Positions 10,901 to 25,900 of a DNA stretch of 64,000 nt are shown here, one piece after another. The notes under the pieces were generated by a model that ran no database searches, had not been told where the DNA came from, and saw nothing but the letters and a program-made list of their open reading frames with translations. The translations under genes were made by a program, and so were the position numbers. The DNA comes from Nectonema munidae (lineage: Eukaryota; Nematomorpha; Nectonematoida; Nectonematidae), in the NCBI GenBank assembly GCA_030549495.1, contig JAUIRK010000745.1:248001-312000 (forward strand). The letters run 5' to 3'. How positions within the stretch are numbered: the stretch's first letter is position 1; every line of letters begins with the position of its first letter.

Positions 10901-13900
10901 ACTCCTATTTATATCGAAAACTTTCATGATTGATTATTTTCAAACATTACTTGTATTGCAGACAAATTAGGACGTAGTAGGATGTTCTTAATATTTTTTG
11001 TACATTTTTTTAAATAAAATTTTGAGAGTATAAGTTTTTGCAATAGTTGTTGTACTTTTAAATTTCAATAAAGTTTAAGATATATTGCTTCTAGATATAT
11101 TGACACTTTTGCACGACATTTTAATAAGTAAATATATAAAAGGATTTTTCTATTAATATAAAAATAATAAGATAAAAATGAGTACTTTTTGCACGCCACT
11201 GCATCATGCAAATGAATATTATGGTATTTTAGTCGCTTGTTATGACCCGTAAATTTACGTTGTCTCCATTCCCTTCACGAGTATGTATCCAAAAGGTAGA
11301 AACAAGAAAACGTAAGAAGCCAACTTTTTGCTTCCAACGCCTACATACACAGTTTCTATGCATGCTTTTGCTTTTCTGTGATTTTGCATGCCCTTGCAAA
11401 GCAGCCATTCTCAACGTGTTTCTTGTGCAACCCAAAGTTTAGGGCTACCCAAAGGGTCCACAATATTTTTTAGAGGGGTTCATATAAGAATATTTCAAAT
11501 TTAGAGTTCATTAAAGTTTCAAACGTATCCATATCAAAAAAATGTAATGTTTATTGAATTAAAAATTCTTTGATAAAAAATTATTTTTTTTATTGATAAA
11601 AATGTGTTTGATACTAAAAGTGATTAAAATATCATTTATTTTTAATGTCTTTATCTGCATTCAAAAATCGAAACCGACTAAATGTCATTCATAGGGGAGA
11701 TTTAAGATTGGCATTGAATTTTATTGGAACCTGACACATCAAATTTAGCGTCAAAACATAAAGTTAACTTTTTTTATACAAAATGTTATTAATTTTTAAT
11801 AGAGAAGCCGAGTTGAAATTATGTTCTATAAAATTAATTGAGTAGGAAGTAAAAAAATAGGGATTAAGAACGGCCTACCTATTTTTCTTATATTTTTGAT
11901 AAATAAAAGTGCTTGAAAAATTAAATTGATATCAATAAAATGAGGGGTCCAAAAAAATTGCAGGGTGCAAAAGAGAAAAAGGTTTGAGAATCACTGTTAA
12001 TCTAAAGTATAGTGTATGACGAACCTATAGAAGGAATATAAGCAAACTCCAGCAAAGCAATTCTTGTTTTGAACGATCCAATTACTTTCTGTATCTACTG
12101 AAATCTTGGGAATTAGTAGAAATACACAGAGAACAGAAAGTGACGCAAAGAATATATTCGCATAATGCGTTTGCTACATTGAACCTCAGCGAACTTTTGA
12201 AATGTTTTTCTGAAAGTGAATTAATCCTCAATTTATTATAAATAAAGGTAACGACGCTTTAAATTTACTTTTAACATTTCCAGTTTCAAAAGCTAACATT
12301 GAGTTGTCGTGTTCTGTTCTAATTAAAAGTTATCTTCGAAACGCTCAAATAAAGAAGGACTTTTAAGCTTAGCTTTAACATCAATTGAAAAAATTACTGA
12401 ATCTTTGAATTTATTCAACAAACGTTTAATTCAGAGCTTAGAATTTGTCAACTAAAATTATTATCTGTTTTTCTTATGCCATATAAAATGAAAAACAACA
12501 CAAATAAAAATTTAGATTCTTGGCCTAGATTCATTGCGACTTGCACTGATATTTTCTGTGTTTCTTGAATTTTGTATGACACCTTGGCTTTCAACATTAT
12601 TCGGTCTAAGTTTTTTAGCCAACGCCCACAACATTTCTTGTCCTAAAGTATTTGGCCGAAACTAGTTACGAGACTTTTATTATAAATCTGTACACTTTTC
12701 CAGCTTAATTTTAATGCAATATATATTTCCTTTCCCTAGTTCTAATATAATTTTTCCAAATTTGAAAATATGCTCAAATATATAGGGTTAGGGTTAGGAA
12801 ATAAAAATATGCTCAAAATATACATAAAGCCTATATATGTGAAAAGCGTTGAAGGAAATGATTCTCTTTTTCTATGGGGAAATTGTTTGCAGTTAATCAA
12901 TTTATTAACTTATTTTGTATCTTAGAGAACATTGTTCATTCTTGCAAAATACTTGCTGGCAATGGAGTTGCTAATCATTGTAATCAACAAAGGTACTTTT
13001 ATGTATACTCTTAACCATATTCTTTTATTTGCTTCTTTTTGTATGTTTAATAACTTTTTATCTGTTGAAAGGTTACGTTTTGTGTTTCGTCCAACGTTTG
13101 TTTGTGTGAATAGAGTTGACTGATTTGTCGGTGTTAAGTGAACCATTTGTGTATAATCTTTATGTAGTTTGCATGTTGTCTTCATCTATTTTAATGCTTG
13201 CGTTTGTTGGTGTTATAGTAGTAATGTTGTCAACGTATGTAATTAGACTGACTTGAATGTTGGGTGGTGTTGGTAGATCTGACATAAATGTTAAAAGGTA
13301 TAGGGGAGAGTGAGCTACCTTGTGGTACTCTTGAATGTGGATGTCTTGTGTGTGATTTACTGTTATGGTATTCTGGGTACGCGCACCTTCCGCGTACGTA
13401 GTTTGCTTTGCTGTTTTGTGTCTGTGGAGCGCCTCTAACACGTCTTTTTCGTTTTTGGCAGTTGATTTATTAATTTAGCTCATCTTTTGTGAGTCTTATT
13501 TCTTTGTTTTGGTAGAATGTTTGTTAAATTCTGTTGCGATTTGTATGTTTTAGTTTTAGTTTTTGCATTCAAACATATGTTTCGATTTATGCCTGTGTAT
13601 TACTTTTCTTCTTTAAATTTTTGATGGTGTTCCAATATGTTTGTGTGTTAGTTTTGTGAACCAATTACATGAAATTTGTGGTTAGTATAGGTTTAAGAAA
13701 TCTCTTTCTGCTTTATTTGCTAGAGTGCTATATTGGTAAGTATAGGGAGATGATATAAGAAAGGTGTTTTCCCTCTTGGTCTTCTTTAATAAGTCGGTAG
13801 GAATTGCAGTAGTATCTGTAAACGTTGTTTGTTGGTATGCAACCTCTGTGTGGTAGGTTGGAAGTCTTGGCGTGTTTGTATTTGAGTTCATGGCTCTGTT

Positions 13901-16900
13901 ATCTGTGTAAGCTGAGTACCATGTTTTAGAATGAGCTTTAAAGATGATTTTAAAGTTCTGCAGTATAAAGGTTGTGCGTTGTGTTTGAATCTTGTTTTGG
14001 AGGTAGGTTTTTGTTAACTGTGTATTTAATTCCGTAATATGATATTTGGTTACGCCCGCCACATGTTGTGTTAGGTCTGTCCTGTCTTATGTGTGTATAC
14101 TTATGAATCTTTAGTTTTTCTGCGATTTTGTTTAACTTAGTTTCCTGTATTGTTATGACATCAGGAAAGTGTTGTTTGATTACTTGCTTTACTTCTCATA
14201 CTTTGTTTTGATGCCATTAATGCTTAGTTGCAATAGTGTAAATGGCGATCCATTATTGTCTGTAGTAAAAGTGTATCGCGATACTCTTGGGTTCTCTTGT
14301 TACAGTGAGAATTCATCTTTTACCTTGGTTGTGTTGAATTTTTGTCTAATGTTAAGACTGAGTGAAACGAAAGATGTGTTTGTTTAGTGTGAATTGCGCA
14401 TGTCCATTTAGTGTGATACTCTAAGTGTAATTTGTTAGCACTTGGGCTACATTGTGGTTGCACCTAATTGATGTTGAATTTTTGTAAATGAATACACAAA
14501 TATTTTTCGAAGAAGTTACATGTTGTATTCGATTAATGCAATCTGCGAAAATTTTCGAATCTAATAACATGTAAAACTTGCCTATATCTTCTTACTTTTA
14601 ACTATAAATTTCCTTGCTATTTCGTTAGAAATGATGCTTTTTCTGCTCAAGAACACTCTCATTTTCCGCATCCTTTCCTTTTCAAGATCTCCAAACTTTC
14701 TCCCAATTCTTACTACTCCAAGCCAAACTTTCGTATTTTTCTTTTCCAAAATATGCGGTTATTATTCATGAATTTTAAAAGAAGCTCGGATCTTATCGTG
14801 CTTACTTTTGCTGTGATCATCAGTATCAATTAATCCTTAAAGTTCTTATAAATATAAATCATAATCTAAATGTTTCTAAAAAAAAATTTTTATTTTTTAG
14901 AATAGGTTTATTCGATAGAAGCATTTACCAAAGTTAAGTTTTACGTTCTTATGGGGCGGTAAAATTTTTTTGTTGCAAAGTAGTATGCGTTTAATTTTCA
15001 ATATTTTTGTAACAAGGCCCTTTTATGTTTACGCAACACGCATGCTATGATAGACATGAACACGTGCAAAACTTTTCGCTTAATTTTTTACGCCTGCGAT
15101 GTAAAATATTCTTATCTAAACGACACTTGTAGAAGCGATGGGAATCTCGGGTGTCATTTTTGTCCCTGAAGATGAAAACTTAAGTGAACGCAAAACGCAT
15201 ACTTTCAAATTCGCCAAATGATTCGTATTCCGCGTCTCCGTTTTATGTGTATTTTTTCAAGAGATGAAATCTTCCCTAACCTCTCTCTCGAGATCCTCTT
15301 CATGGGAAAGTGTTTTTGGACAAGTGGAAAGCGAGAAATTGAAGTTAGAAAAGGACGTCCAAGAATTCAGCAGGTACAACAAAGGTATCTCCCATTACTT
15401 TTTATGAGCTGCTTATCTTCATTTGTGATGGAGCATTTATTCATTTTGGAATTGCAAAAACCTAAAAATAATGCTGCACGACTTTTTGCTTTGTTTTTTT
15501 CAAATTACCCTCTTCAGATTATTATTTTAATTTTTAAACGTAAGTACCGTAAAATCTAGTTATAACGAAGCACAATGGCGTTCAATTTTAGTTGATTATA
15601 TGCGAATTTCTTTATATCAAGAATGAGAGGAGTCGCACTTGCAACGCGAAAAGACACTGGTCACCACCATGCTACACGGCCCTCATTTCAGGAATGCATC
15701 TCTAAAAACTTGGGGCGTAAAATGAACACTCCATTTTGATTAGGAAAGAACACTTTTTCGAGCTCAAGTGGGGTCTGCTGATTCCGTCTAGGAACTAACT
15801 TATGTGTGAACAACACGGCGATATTTCTGGAAACGTTGAAACAACCTCTGCTCAAAGAATGACAATTCGAGTAACTTATAAAGATTGAGTTTTGTGCTTT
15901 AGCACAGATGTTGCACTTTGAAGTCAGCACTCGTTTCCTGTAGTAACCAGTTATACACAGTCTTGTTTAATTGTGGGCCACCAGGTGAAAGTTCCTCACT
16001 TTACGAACTGGAGCTTGGTCTCGTCTTTTAGCAAACACCATATAGTATATTCTGGCATTTTTATTGCTCGAGATTTTACTTTGTGCTTAATCACTGGGAA
16101 TCCGTTCAATAAATTACTGTGTGCAGAAAAACCAGTAGTCGAGCGCACAAGAATCGTACTGTAAGTAGTCAACAAGTTGAGCTTTTCATTTTGGCATTCT
16201 GTTATAAGTTCTTTTTTAAAGTATTTTTTTGCAAATGATGTATAGCACATCCGCTTTTCAATATATATATATATATATATATATGTATTCATGTAATAGT
16301 TTGATTAAAATAAAGCGGTTCTCATATTTTGCAGTTATAACGTTTCGCGTTATAGCGCTTCTTCACCACATTTGTGCTATAGTTTAGATGCTGCTCTTCC
16401 AAAAATTGTTAGAGAGTCAGACTACCGTGTCTTTGCACATTTCGTATTCTAAACGTTTTGAAATGAGGATTGCTGAAGTCAAGGCATGCGAAGTGTTTTT
16501 CAGTTGGCATTTAATTCAGTCATTGATGTTCTCTGATTCGAATCCCTGTATTTACACTTAGCTGTTCGTAGTTCTTCGCAGACCGTTCAATTGTGGCTAA
16601 ATGAAAACACCCTCATACATCTTCACTTTTTATTTTAGGTAATTGGTTTTAGCAGCTCTCAAATCAAAAATTCTTCATTTTAGGACACAAGCTCTTGCGC
16701 TCAAGTTTGTTTTTGTAGCGGTATCGACTTTTTAACATGGAAATATTTTTCGGTTTTTACTTCTCGAAATATTTAGCACGTGCTTATTTGTTGTTAAATC
16801 TTGCCAAACTGTTACTTCTTCGAAAATATAACCTGGAACTGTTTTCATATTTATATGCAGATATTCACTCACGTTTATTAAGAAGTGATGCGTTAAAAAT

Positions 16901-19900
16901 GAAAAGGTCTTGTGTAAAATTGAAGATTATTTATTCAAGATCGCTGAGAAAAACTTAAACGACTTTTCAACTTAAATTTTTTTATTTTTAACTTACTTTA
17001 ATTTGAAAAACATTTGCCTTTTTTTTTTATCGTTTTCAAAAAAAAATCAACAATTTCGTCGTCAAAGCAACGATGCACACGTTGAGTGTTCGCATGTAAA
17101 CGTTGCCAACCTCCTACACTAATCACTCTTCTCACTTCATTTTCTCCGTTCTTTTGTTTGATAAAGCGGATTGTCGCCGAAAATACACGTATTTAAAGCG
17201 TTGTGTCCAAAAAATGTTAGGTCATGATGTAACAACGTTTTTTCATTCTATTTAACTTTTCCTTTCGGCATCTTCCTTTTTTGAATTTTTTATCCACAAG
17301 TCAGTTATCAATTATTTTCAAACGTATAGTTCACATAATTTCCTAAACAGTATCAATCAAGTGAATTGACATAATGAATCGTCAAAAAATATGTTATATG
17401 CATGATAAATGATAAGTCCTGTTCTCATCATTTCGAGACCAGCAATAGACTTCCCTTTTCGCGCTACTTTCTGGGTTTATACAAACGGTATACTCCTTTT
17501 GATTTTCGTAGTCGTAAGCAGATGAGTGCCCAAGAGCTACTTTGAGATGACCGCGTCCATATTTGATTGACATTTAAATAAAGCATAGTTTTACTGACCG
17601 AATGCTCTTTTTGACTCCAGCCATCTTTGCTTCAAATTTGGAAAGTTTTAACCTTTACTCAAACAAGAGGATACTCTTCTCTATTTTTTTCAAATTTTTC
17701 CACATGTGAATAACGCCAAGGTAAGTTTGATAGAAAGAGTGTGTTAGATTACACTGGTCAACACAATATTTTTGGCAGGCAAAGTGAGACTGGTTTCTGG
17801 GGTTTTCAAGGGCGCTGAATCCGAATCTGACATTTGTTTTTTCAAGTTGGCTCTAGTTTTGGAGATATCACAGGGGGGTCGTTCGTCTGAAATCACCCAT
17901 TCGCGACCATAACTAAACGTACAAAAAACGGCTAAATAGTGCAAAAATGTCAGATATTGATTTTTATGATAATCTAAAACCACAAAGACAGTGTAAAATT
18001 TCAATCTAACAAGTTAAGTTAGATATAACATCATTTTATTTATCCTATAATAACTGAACACTTTTCATAGATTTCGAGAATATACAAAAAATTTGCTAAA
18101 AATTTACTGAATTTTAATGCAAAGCATTTATTATACACTAGATTCTTAGTTACAATGAACACACAAAACAATATTTTATTCACAAAAGTGAAATTGACGT
18201 TTATACGATTTTCGCTTGTGAGCAACTTTCGGACAGTCTCTCAAAAGGTTCCAGCAGTAGTCTGCCATCAAGTGCTCATCCCATTTGCCTTGATACCTCT
18301 CTTCCATTGTTTTGATGTCTTGATGGAATCTCTCTCCTTGCTCCTCACTGTAATCACCAAGATTACCAGGAAATCTGTCGAGGTGGCTAAACAAGAAATG
18401 AACTTTAATGCTCACATTTGCCCCTAGTTTTTCGTATGCAGTAAGCATCTTACGGACCAATTGCTTGTAATTATCAGCTTTGTGATTTCCCAAAAAGTTT
18501 GTCACTACATCTGTGAAGGACACCCAAGCATTTAACTCAACCCTGTTCATATGATTAGTGAAGTCAGAATCCCTCATGAGCGTTCGAATCTGAGGTCCAT
18601 CGAAGATGCCACCTTTAGCTTTTTCGATGGAAAGACCTGGAAATTGCCTGCATATGTACTTGAAGCAATCCCCATCTTTGTTCAACGCCTTAACAAACTG
18701 CTTCATGAGCCCTAGTTTTATGTGCAATGGAGGGAAGATGATTCTATTCCTGGGTACCAAAGGCTCATTGATGACGTTGGCTGTGCCGACTTTGAGACTT
18801 TCTCGTTCTGGCCAGTTCTCCCTTCTCCAGTGCTGGTTTCTTGCTCTGCTATCCCACAAACAAAGAAAGCAGGGATACTTTGTGTACCCACTTTGCTGAT
18901 CAAGCAGAAAATTCATCATTTTCAAGTCCACACAAATCAGCCATTTATGAGTGTTGTAATTTAGTTTTTCAAGAACAAATTGGATACCATCATACTCTTC
19001 TTTCATCTTGGTAGAATGGCCAATTGGTACAGGAGCAAACTTATTGCCATTATGCAAAAGTACAACTTTTAGACTTGATTTCGAGCTATCTATAAAGAGA
19101 CGCCAATCTGCTGGGTCATATGACGAGATCCCCATGCAGTTAAGAAGTGCAGAAACGTCATTACAAAAGACCAGGTCATCTTCTTTAGAAAAGAAACGAA
19201 GCAAGCTGCCTTCCCTTGTCCTATAGTATGTTACTTTTGTGCCAGAATCAAGAATGTTTTTCTCTTGGAGTCGTGATGCAAGAACTTCAGACTGCTCCTT
19301 CGACAAACAAAGGTCTCGCACTAGGTCATTAAGTTCAGATTGATTGAAAAGCTGAGGGCCATTTGAGGGTTCTTCATAGTCACTACAGCTATCACCACTT
19401 GATATTGAAAGATCAGCTGGAATCTCTTCGGTTTCATCGATTTCAGGCAGACTGGTGAAAACAGGCACAGGTAGATCCTCAGAGTGCGCAACAGGACGGA
19501 TAGCAGAATCCAGGCTCGGATACTGCCAATTTGCTTTCTTGTGCTTGTTAAACCCCGTCATATCATTGATACAGAAGTAGCAGTCATCAAAATGATTCTT
19601 GGGCTCTCTCCACACCATTGGTACAGCAAACTTCAACTTCAGCTTACCATTGGTCCAACCGCGGAGACTTTCTACACAGGTTTTGCACACCATATGTGGG
19701 GCCCAAGACTTATCTTGGTCACCTAGTTTCATATCAAAGTATGCTTTGTACGCCCTCTTGACAAAGTCTGTAATATTCCTCTTTTGTTGTGCCATCATAT
19801 ACTGTCCACAGATGTAACAAAAGACATCCGGTTCATATCTACAACGTCTTTTAGAAGAACTCATTTTCTCTCTGGAACTCATTTTCAACTCTGGAATAAA

Positions 19901-22900
19901 AAAGGAAAAGAATTAAAAAGAAAATTCTTAAATACTGTTTTAAAAACACTACATACATAATAATTATTATGTATTTTCTGATATTATTATTTACTGCTTC
20001 TATATTGAAGTATTTCAGGGAGAATTTTAGCAGTTTAGGCTTATTTGAGGCTATCAGTATCTTCTAAACTAGAGCCAATCAGACAAAACCAATGTTATAT
20101 TCGTAATCAGCGACCTTCAAAACCCCAGAAAACACTCCTAGATGGTCTGCCAAAGAAAAAAAATAAAAATTTGTTGACCAGTGTTATGAATACAAACTTA
20201 TTTATATAAAATAGGAAGATTAATACTCAATTCATTAGAACTAAATATTGCGTGGTCATTCGAGTTGAGATTAAATGGAATAACAGGGCACACAAATTTT
20301 ACTCCATATTCAAAAGCGATACCAAATGTGATTTAGATTTATATGTTAAGTATAGCGCTTTAAATGTGGAAAAATTAAGGTCAATCAGACTTAAAAAAGC
20401 CATTTTTACCAAGTTGAAATGATGCCGTGTAAATAAACTCAGATCATTTATACTTTTTGCTGAATATTTAGAAGTAAAACAAGAAAAGTAGCATAATCAG
20501 CTACTTCATGAAGAATTTAAAATTGTTTCATGGATTTCATACAATTGTGAATGATAAGGGGTGTTACAAAACATCTTTAAATTTATAAATTTAATAATAA
20601 TATATATTAAATTTATATCCATCATGAATATGGGATTCGCAAAAGCGAGACTTTTGTTACAAAAACCATATAATACAATAAAATGAGGTAGTGTATCGAA
20701 TGTGTTAGTTAGATCTAAAATGTAGCAATTGCATCTGAATTAGAATCTAAATATTCATAGATATTGCTCAAAATTTAAGAGTCCCAAAATTCAGTAGAAT
20801 CGTTTTGATATTCAGATCAAAGTTTCCTTCATTTTTAATAGCAAAGATATCTTCGGTCTCGTTTGAGGCAATTTTATAAATAGGAGAGATGACACAATTC
20901 CGATAAATTTTCCCTATACTAAAACAACACGATGAGAGGAACAGTCCATTTATTATCGTTGTTGTTTGGGATGTTAGCAAAAATACTTAATCCATTAAGC
21001 TTATTGACATGGGAAAAGAAGGGTAGTGACGGTTAGTTTAATTACACCTTCTTATGAATTAGCTTTTTCAAATGCGAAGCTGAATTTTTTGAAGTAAAGA
21101 GGAGGAGGTACTTTATTGATCTAAAAGAAACATTTACAGTACAAAATAAGACTGAACATATGTTGAAATGTTGCGTTTATATATATATATCTGTGTTTTT
21201 GTGTGTGTGCACGTGAATGTATGAACGTACCCAGTGCCCGCGCTAAGCAAAAATTTTAGGGGGTAGTGGGGGGGGGGGGGGGGACTTCATTCGGGCTCTA
21301 ATTTTTGAACTATCATATTAATCTGCTTCAAGGCGAAAAGAAAACATGTGATGTATTTGTCAAGCCATATCTATACACATTACATTTTCATGAAAGAAAT
21401 TATCATGAATGCTAGATGTTTGTCATATTTGTTTGGGTAATGAAAAAATTTTTAGGGGAGCTTGAAAATTAGCTGGGTGGTTAAGAAATAATTGGAGGGG
21501 GGCGGGCTTTTGCCCCAAAATTTAATAGGTAGCGCAGGCTCTGAACGTACCTTAGAGGTACAATAAGCGCTAATAGAATGCGCTACCTTCCTGAAGAAAG
21601 CAAGTTTCATGTTAAATGTGTTTAACTATAATTTGCTTCAAATATTAATGCTTGATTTAATCACATTCTTTCAAAAACATTTCCCCCGATCTTTTGATTT
21701 TTGTCTTCTTTGGTTCTAAAATACTTTATCAGTAAGGGTTAGTTTTACTTTCTCAGCATAAATTTCGCTGACACATTTAAAAATGTCTCAAAGCTAATTC
21801 AAGTTAATTCAGAAATTTGTTGATCTATAGGACTAACTGAATATAATTATGATAGTCTTTCATTACAGAAGCGGAATTAAAAAATGATTATTCTCTTTTT
21901 CAATATTAATTTCAAATGGCGGTAAGAGATGACAACGTTATCTGTTGCTGATTTGATATATCCTTGGCAAATGTGTAAAGGCAATAATAAGTGTTCTAAA
22001 GAGCGGCAAAAAGGTCTTTTAGATTCCTTACCGCTCTTTTTGAAACGTGTGCGTCTGAAACATTTAGATAACTGCTACATCTGCCATGCCAATGCTAAAG
22101 GTTTCAATAAAAAAAAAGAAACAATATCTGTAATATCCAAATATTCCATCAGCCATTCGACCAGTTCCTCACAGGCAAGTATTACCCGTTCAAGAATTTA
22201 CTAATTTAGTAGATATTGAACATGTAAACTGCAATTTGTCTGCTTCATTAAAAGCTGGCATTTTCAAGCTATCTGATGAAGATTGTGAAAGCCTTGTTGT
22301 TTACTCGGTCAGAATTTAATGATCTCGTCAGAGATCTATACATGATAAAACCATCTTCTGAATTGTTAGCTTCCAGGCTTCAAGAAAAGCGACTCTTAAA
22401 ACATAATACAAGTTTCTCTTTTTATCGCAACTGCTGAAGTACCTTTGTTTTTGCAACTTTTTTGTGTTTCTTAATTCATGTAAAAGGACTTGTTCTCTAA
22501 ATGGGGTTACCTGCATATAATTCTAAGGAGCGCGAACTTTCTATAAAGAATTGTAGCTTGAAGCGTGTTCTTCATAACGGAAACAAGCATGGTTCAATTC
22601 CAATTGGATACTCTGTACAATTTAAAGAAAAACATTAAGATCGTTCTGCAAAAGTTTAAATACCATAATCATAAATGGATGATTTATCCGTGATCAGAGT
22701 AGAGCTCAGTAAAGAGGATAACACAAAATATCGTTTGTCTATGTGCTATTGTGATAGCAGAGCTACAACACATTATTGGGTAAAAAAATTGACAAGCTTA
22801 TGTATTACTTGCTGTGATAGACAAAAACCAAAGATATACTTGAATTCAGCACCCCACATTTAGTTAAAATCCTCTTTGAAAGCTTGTGCTAGAAAAATCT

Positions 22901-25900
22901 TGCTGACCATCGTTATTCACGGGTGATATATCAAATTGTTATTCATTTTGTTCACTATCTTGTTGATTTATTTTCTTCAAAAAATGGTAGGATATAACCT
23001 TTGGAATCTTTTTTATTTTTAGGTTTCAGAGAAAGAAATATTACTTTTATATTTTGAACCCTGCTGAACTAGTAGATTTTAAGGTCCTCATGTAGAAGTG
23101 GGCTAGTTGGTTTATAAGGTATATAGTTATGTAACTATAAGCTAACAAGTTAATTATTTAAATATGTCTTCTGTCTTAAAATTTATTTATTTATGGTCGT
23201 GGAGAAGAAAGGTTCATTCTTTATGTTTCTACATTTTGATTCTATTAAGTACATGTAATATTTGAATCACGATATGCAATAGGGACGTAGCGGATAGAAA
23301 TAAAAGCAAATATCCGCTTATCCGATGACATTTACCGGATATTAACCCCTTGCCCATAATTACTTTTTATTCACTGTAATTAATTACACATTACTGCTAT
23401 TACTATGCTTAGACTTTCCTGTATATTTAATAGTATGAATTTTGCATTTTTGTCCTTTGATAAATTTGAATATTTACCATATAAATTGACTATTTCTATA
23501 CCTTCCACCAATCAAATCCACGTATTAATAAGATTGACAAACGATAAATTAGAAGGTGCAAGAGATAAAAGTGGTGATGCGAAGCCAAATAAATAAATTT
23601 CTTGAATCTGCCTCCAACCCCGACCGATTTTAAATCAGAAACGGAACAAAAGTCAATAACTTAGAGATAGAAAGCCTCTATTTTGAAAACCTCCACTCTT
23701 TAACGCCATCTATTTCAATTAAATACGGGTGTGTGCTTTTTAATAAATATAATATTATGTACAATTTCGTCTTACGTACTCAGAAACCAAAAAGCTAGAG
23801 ACACCAAAAAATATTTATGAGGAGGAGAAGTAGGCTTCCTTAGATTTGTTTCTCTATTTCGTATTTTATTACTGCATTCCTACTAGTTTTGGAAGTAGAT
23901 GATTAACTGCTATAACGCTCGAGCATACACGAACTTCTTTGCCAATTCATTTACCTACTTTCATTTTCAGGCTTCAACGACGATACCTCGCTTTTCAACA
24001 ACTTTTCCAAAGTGCCCTCTCAGTTCTCCCCAATCTCTGCGCCGTCCCTCAGTCAAGAAGATCAAGAGCACCGCCTCAACCCCAAATCCTTCTTCAATGA
24101 CGACTATTTGGATTCTTCCATCCCCGGTTTCTACTTTGCCGAGAGTTCTGCCTACGCTTCCACCACCAACAGTCCTTCCTCTCACGATGATCTGACTTCT
24201 CTTTGGGTGAAATCATTGCAAAACACTTTCAACGATTTCAAGGTATCGCGCATTCCACCCTAACTTACATTGATTTCATCACATTCGCTCGCGCAGCCTC
24301 ACAGCTAAGGGCACTCTCTCCAGGCTAGAAATATTTGTATACACTTTTTAAAAAATTCCTAACACATCGCATATATTTTTTTTATTTTACATTCATCGCA
24401 TTTTCATTCAAAGTAATGGATCACATTTTAAATCTCCAAAGTAATATTTTTTCAAAAACTTCCAATATGACCTACATTTTTTAGCAAAAAAAGTTTTTGG
24501 CTTTGCCACAATTTCATTCACTTTTGACTTCGGATATGACTGTACAACTGATGAACAAATTGGCCCTTTCCTTTCAAGTTTGAATTCAAGTCATTCAGAT
24601 ATGAAGTAAAGTCAACAAGAAAGGCGAGATCCCGTACCCAGACATCATCGCCTAATTCAGGGGTAGACTTTCCTTTAATTTCCATAAATTGGAAAAAATA
24701 ACTCCTAAGAACTTAAAGTCGTTTTAACATTTTTCATTTGCTCAACCATCGCACCTCACAGTAGTAAATCAAAGCTCCATATTCTTCCTCGACATCCTCA
24801 AGAAATTCTTTAAACTAGCGGTGATTTAATGCTCGAGATTTTATAAAATTGATACTCGAAACTACTCTGGACATGACGTGTTCACATTTGAAGTACTTGG
24901 CGCACAAATTCTCTTGGTGAATTATGAAGTGAAACGCGGGAAAATCTTTTGTATCTATGTCCATAGAAGTTAAGCGAACTTTGTTACCAACCACTGCAGG
25001 GGCACCATCTGTTGCTAAGCCATGAAGTTTTTCAAAATGGAGATTAAATTTAGTCATTAACATTTTCAATTCTTGAAAAATATCTTCTCCAGTGGTAGTG
25101 TCTTTCAAGGCCTGAAGACCAAACATTTATATTGAAATCGTCATCGATTCCACCTTCAAAAACTGAAAGTTGGGCTGTATTTGCCACGTCAGTACTTTTA
25201 TCAATAGCCAAGGAAAAAAACTTAAATTTCGAAGCAAGTTTTTTCAAGACAGTTTCTATATTGGTAGCAAGTTCATCAATCCGTCTTGTTACCTACGAGA
25301 CAAACTAATATTATCAATTTCTTTATAATTTTTAAAAAATTAATTTAAAAAATAATTTTAGTGACTTTCTTATGACAATTGGATAAAATATATTATTGTT
25401 ATCGATTTGGTTCTTTGTGAACTACTGGAAGAGCCAAAGGAGATATTTAGGCCTCTGACCAAGATGGTATGTTCAGACTAACTGAATACATAAAAATATG
25501 CGGAATCAAGAAAGAATAGTATTCGACACAAAGAACATAATCCATTAGTAATTAGAAAAGAAAATGGTGAAAAAAGCAACTTTATTCAAATGGATTTACC
25601 AAACGATGGAAAAGGAATTAAAGATTATATTCTTAAAAGATTATCCTATACAAATGCAACAATTGAATGAGTGACCATATGGTCAAAGGTAATAAAAATA
25701 ATTTTTTTATAAAATGAAAACCTTCTAGGGCCGAATTTGGCCCGCGGGCCGTAGGTTGCCCATGCATGCATTATACGGTGGAAGGAAAACGCTATTATAA
25801 GTTTCTCTTTGTATTAACACTGTTATGAAAAAAGAGAAGCTATAACAAAAGTTTTTCTATATCTCAAAGATTCACGCTCACCCATGCATATTATTTAAAG

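Larger units (their letters stand above)
9189..15261 (+). other. Gene A intron g (6.1 kb), transposon-filled
   Basis: It holds a Penelope-like element, a short hAT-like non-autonomous element and a LINE, all listed separately. The remaining stretches (10870-11400, 12000-12900, 14440-15261) are AT-rich with nothing recognised. Confidence 0.5.
15385..23970 (+). other. Gene A intron h (8.6 kb)
   Basis: It contains the complete Chapaev-like transposon, an hAT MITE, an older Chapaev-like piece, a short LINE piece and an AT microsatellite (16259-16284). Nothing recognisable was seen in 15385-17750 or 22870-23970. Confidence 0.5.

Noticed and set aside
12784-12798. GGGTTAGGGTTAGG, telomere-like
   Set aside because: Only two units in AT-rich DNA; no array, so chance is sufficient.
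18155-19817. Several + strand frames within 18155-19817
   Set aside because: Shadows of the minus-strand transposase, which has the motifs and uninterrupted length.
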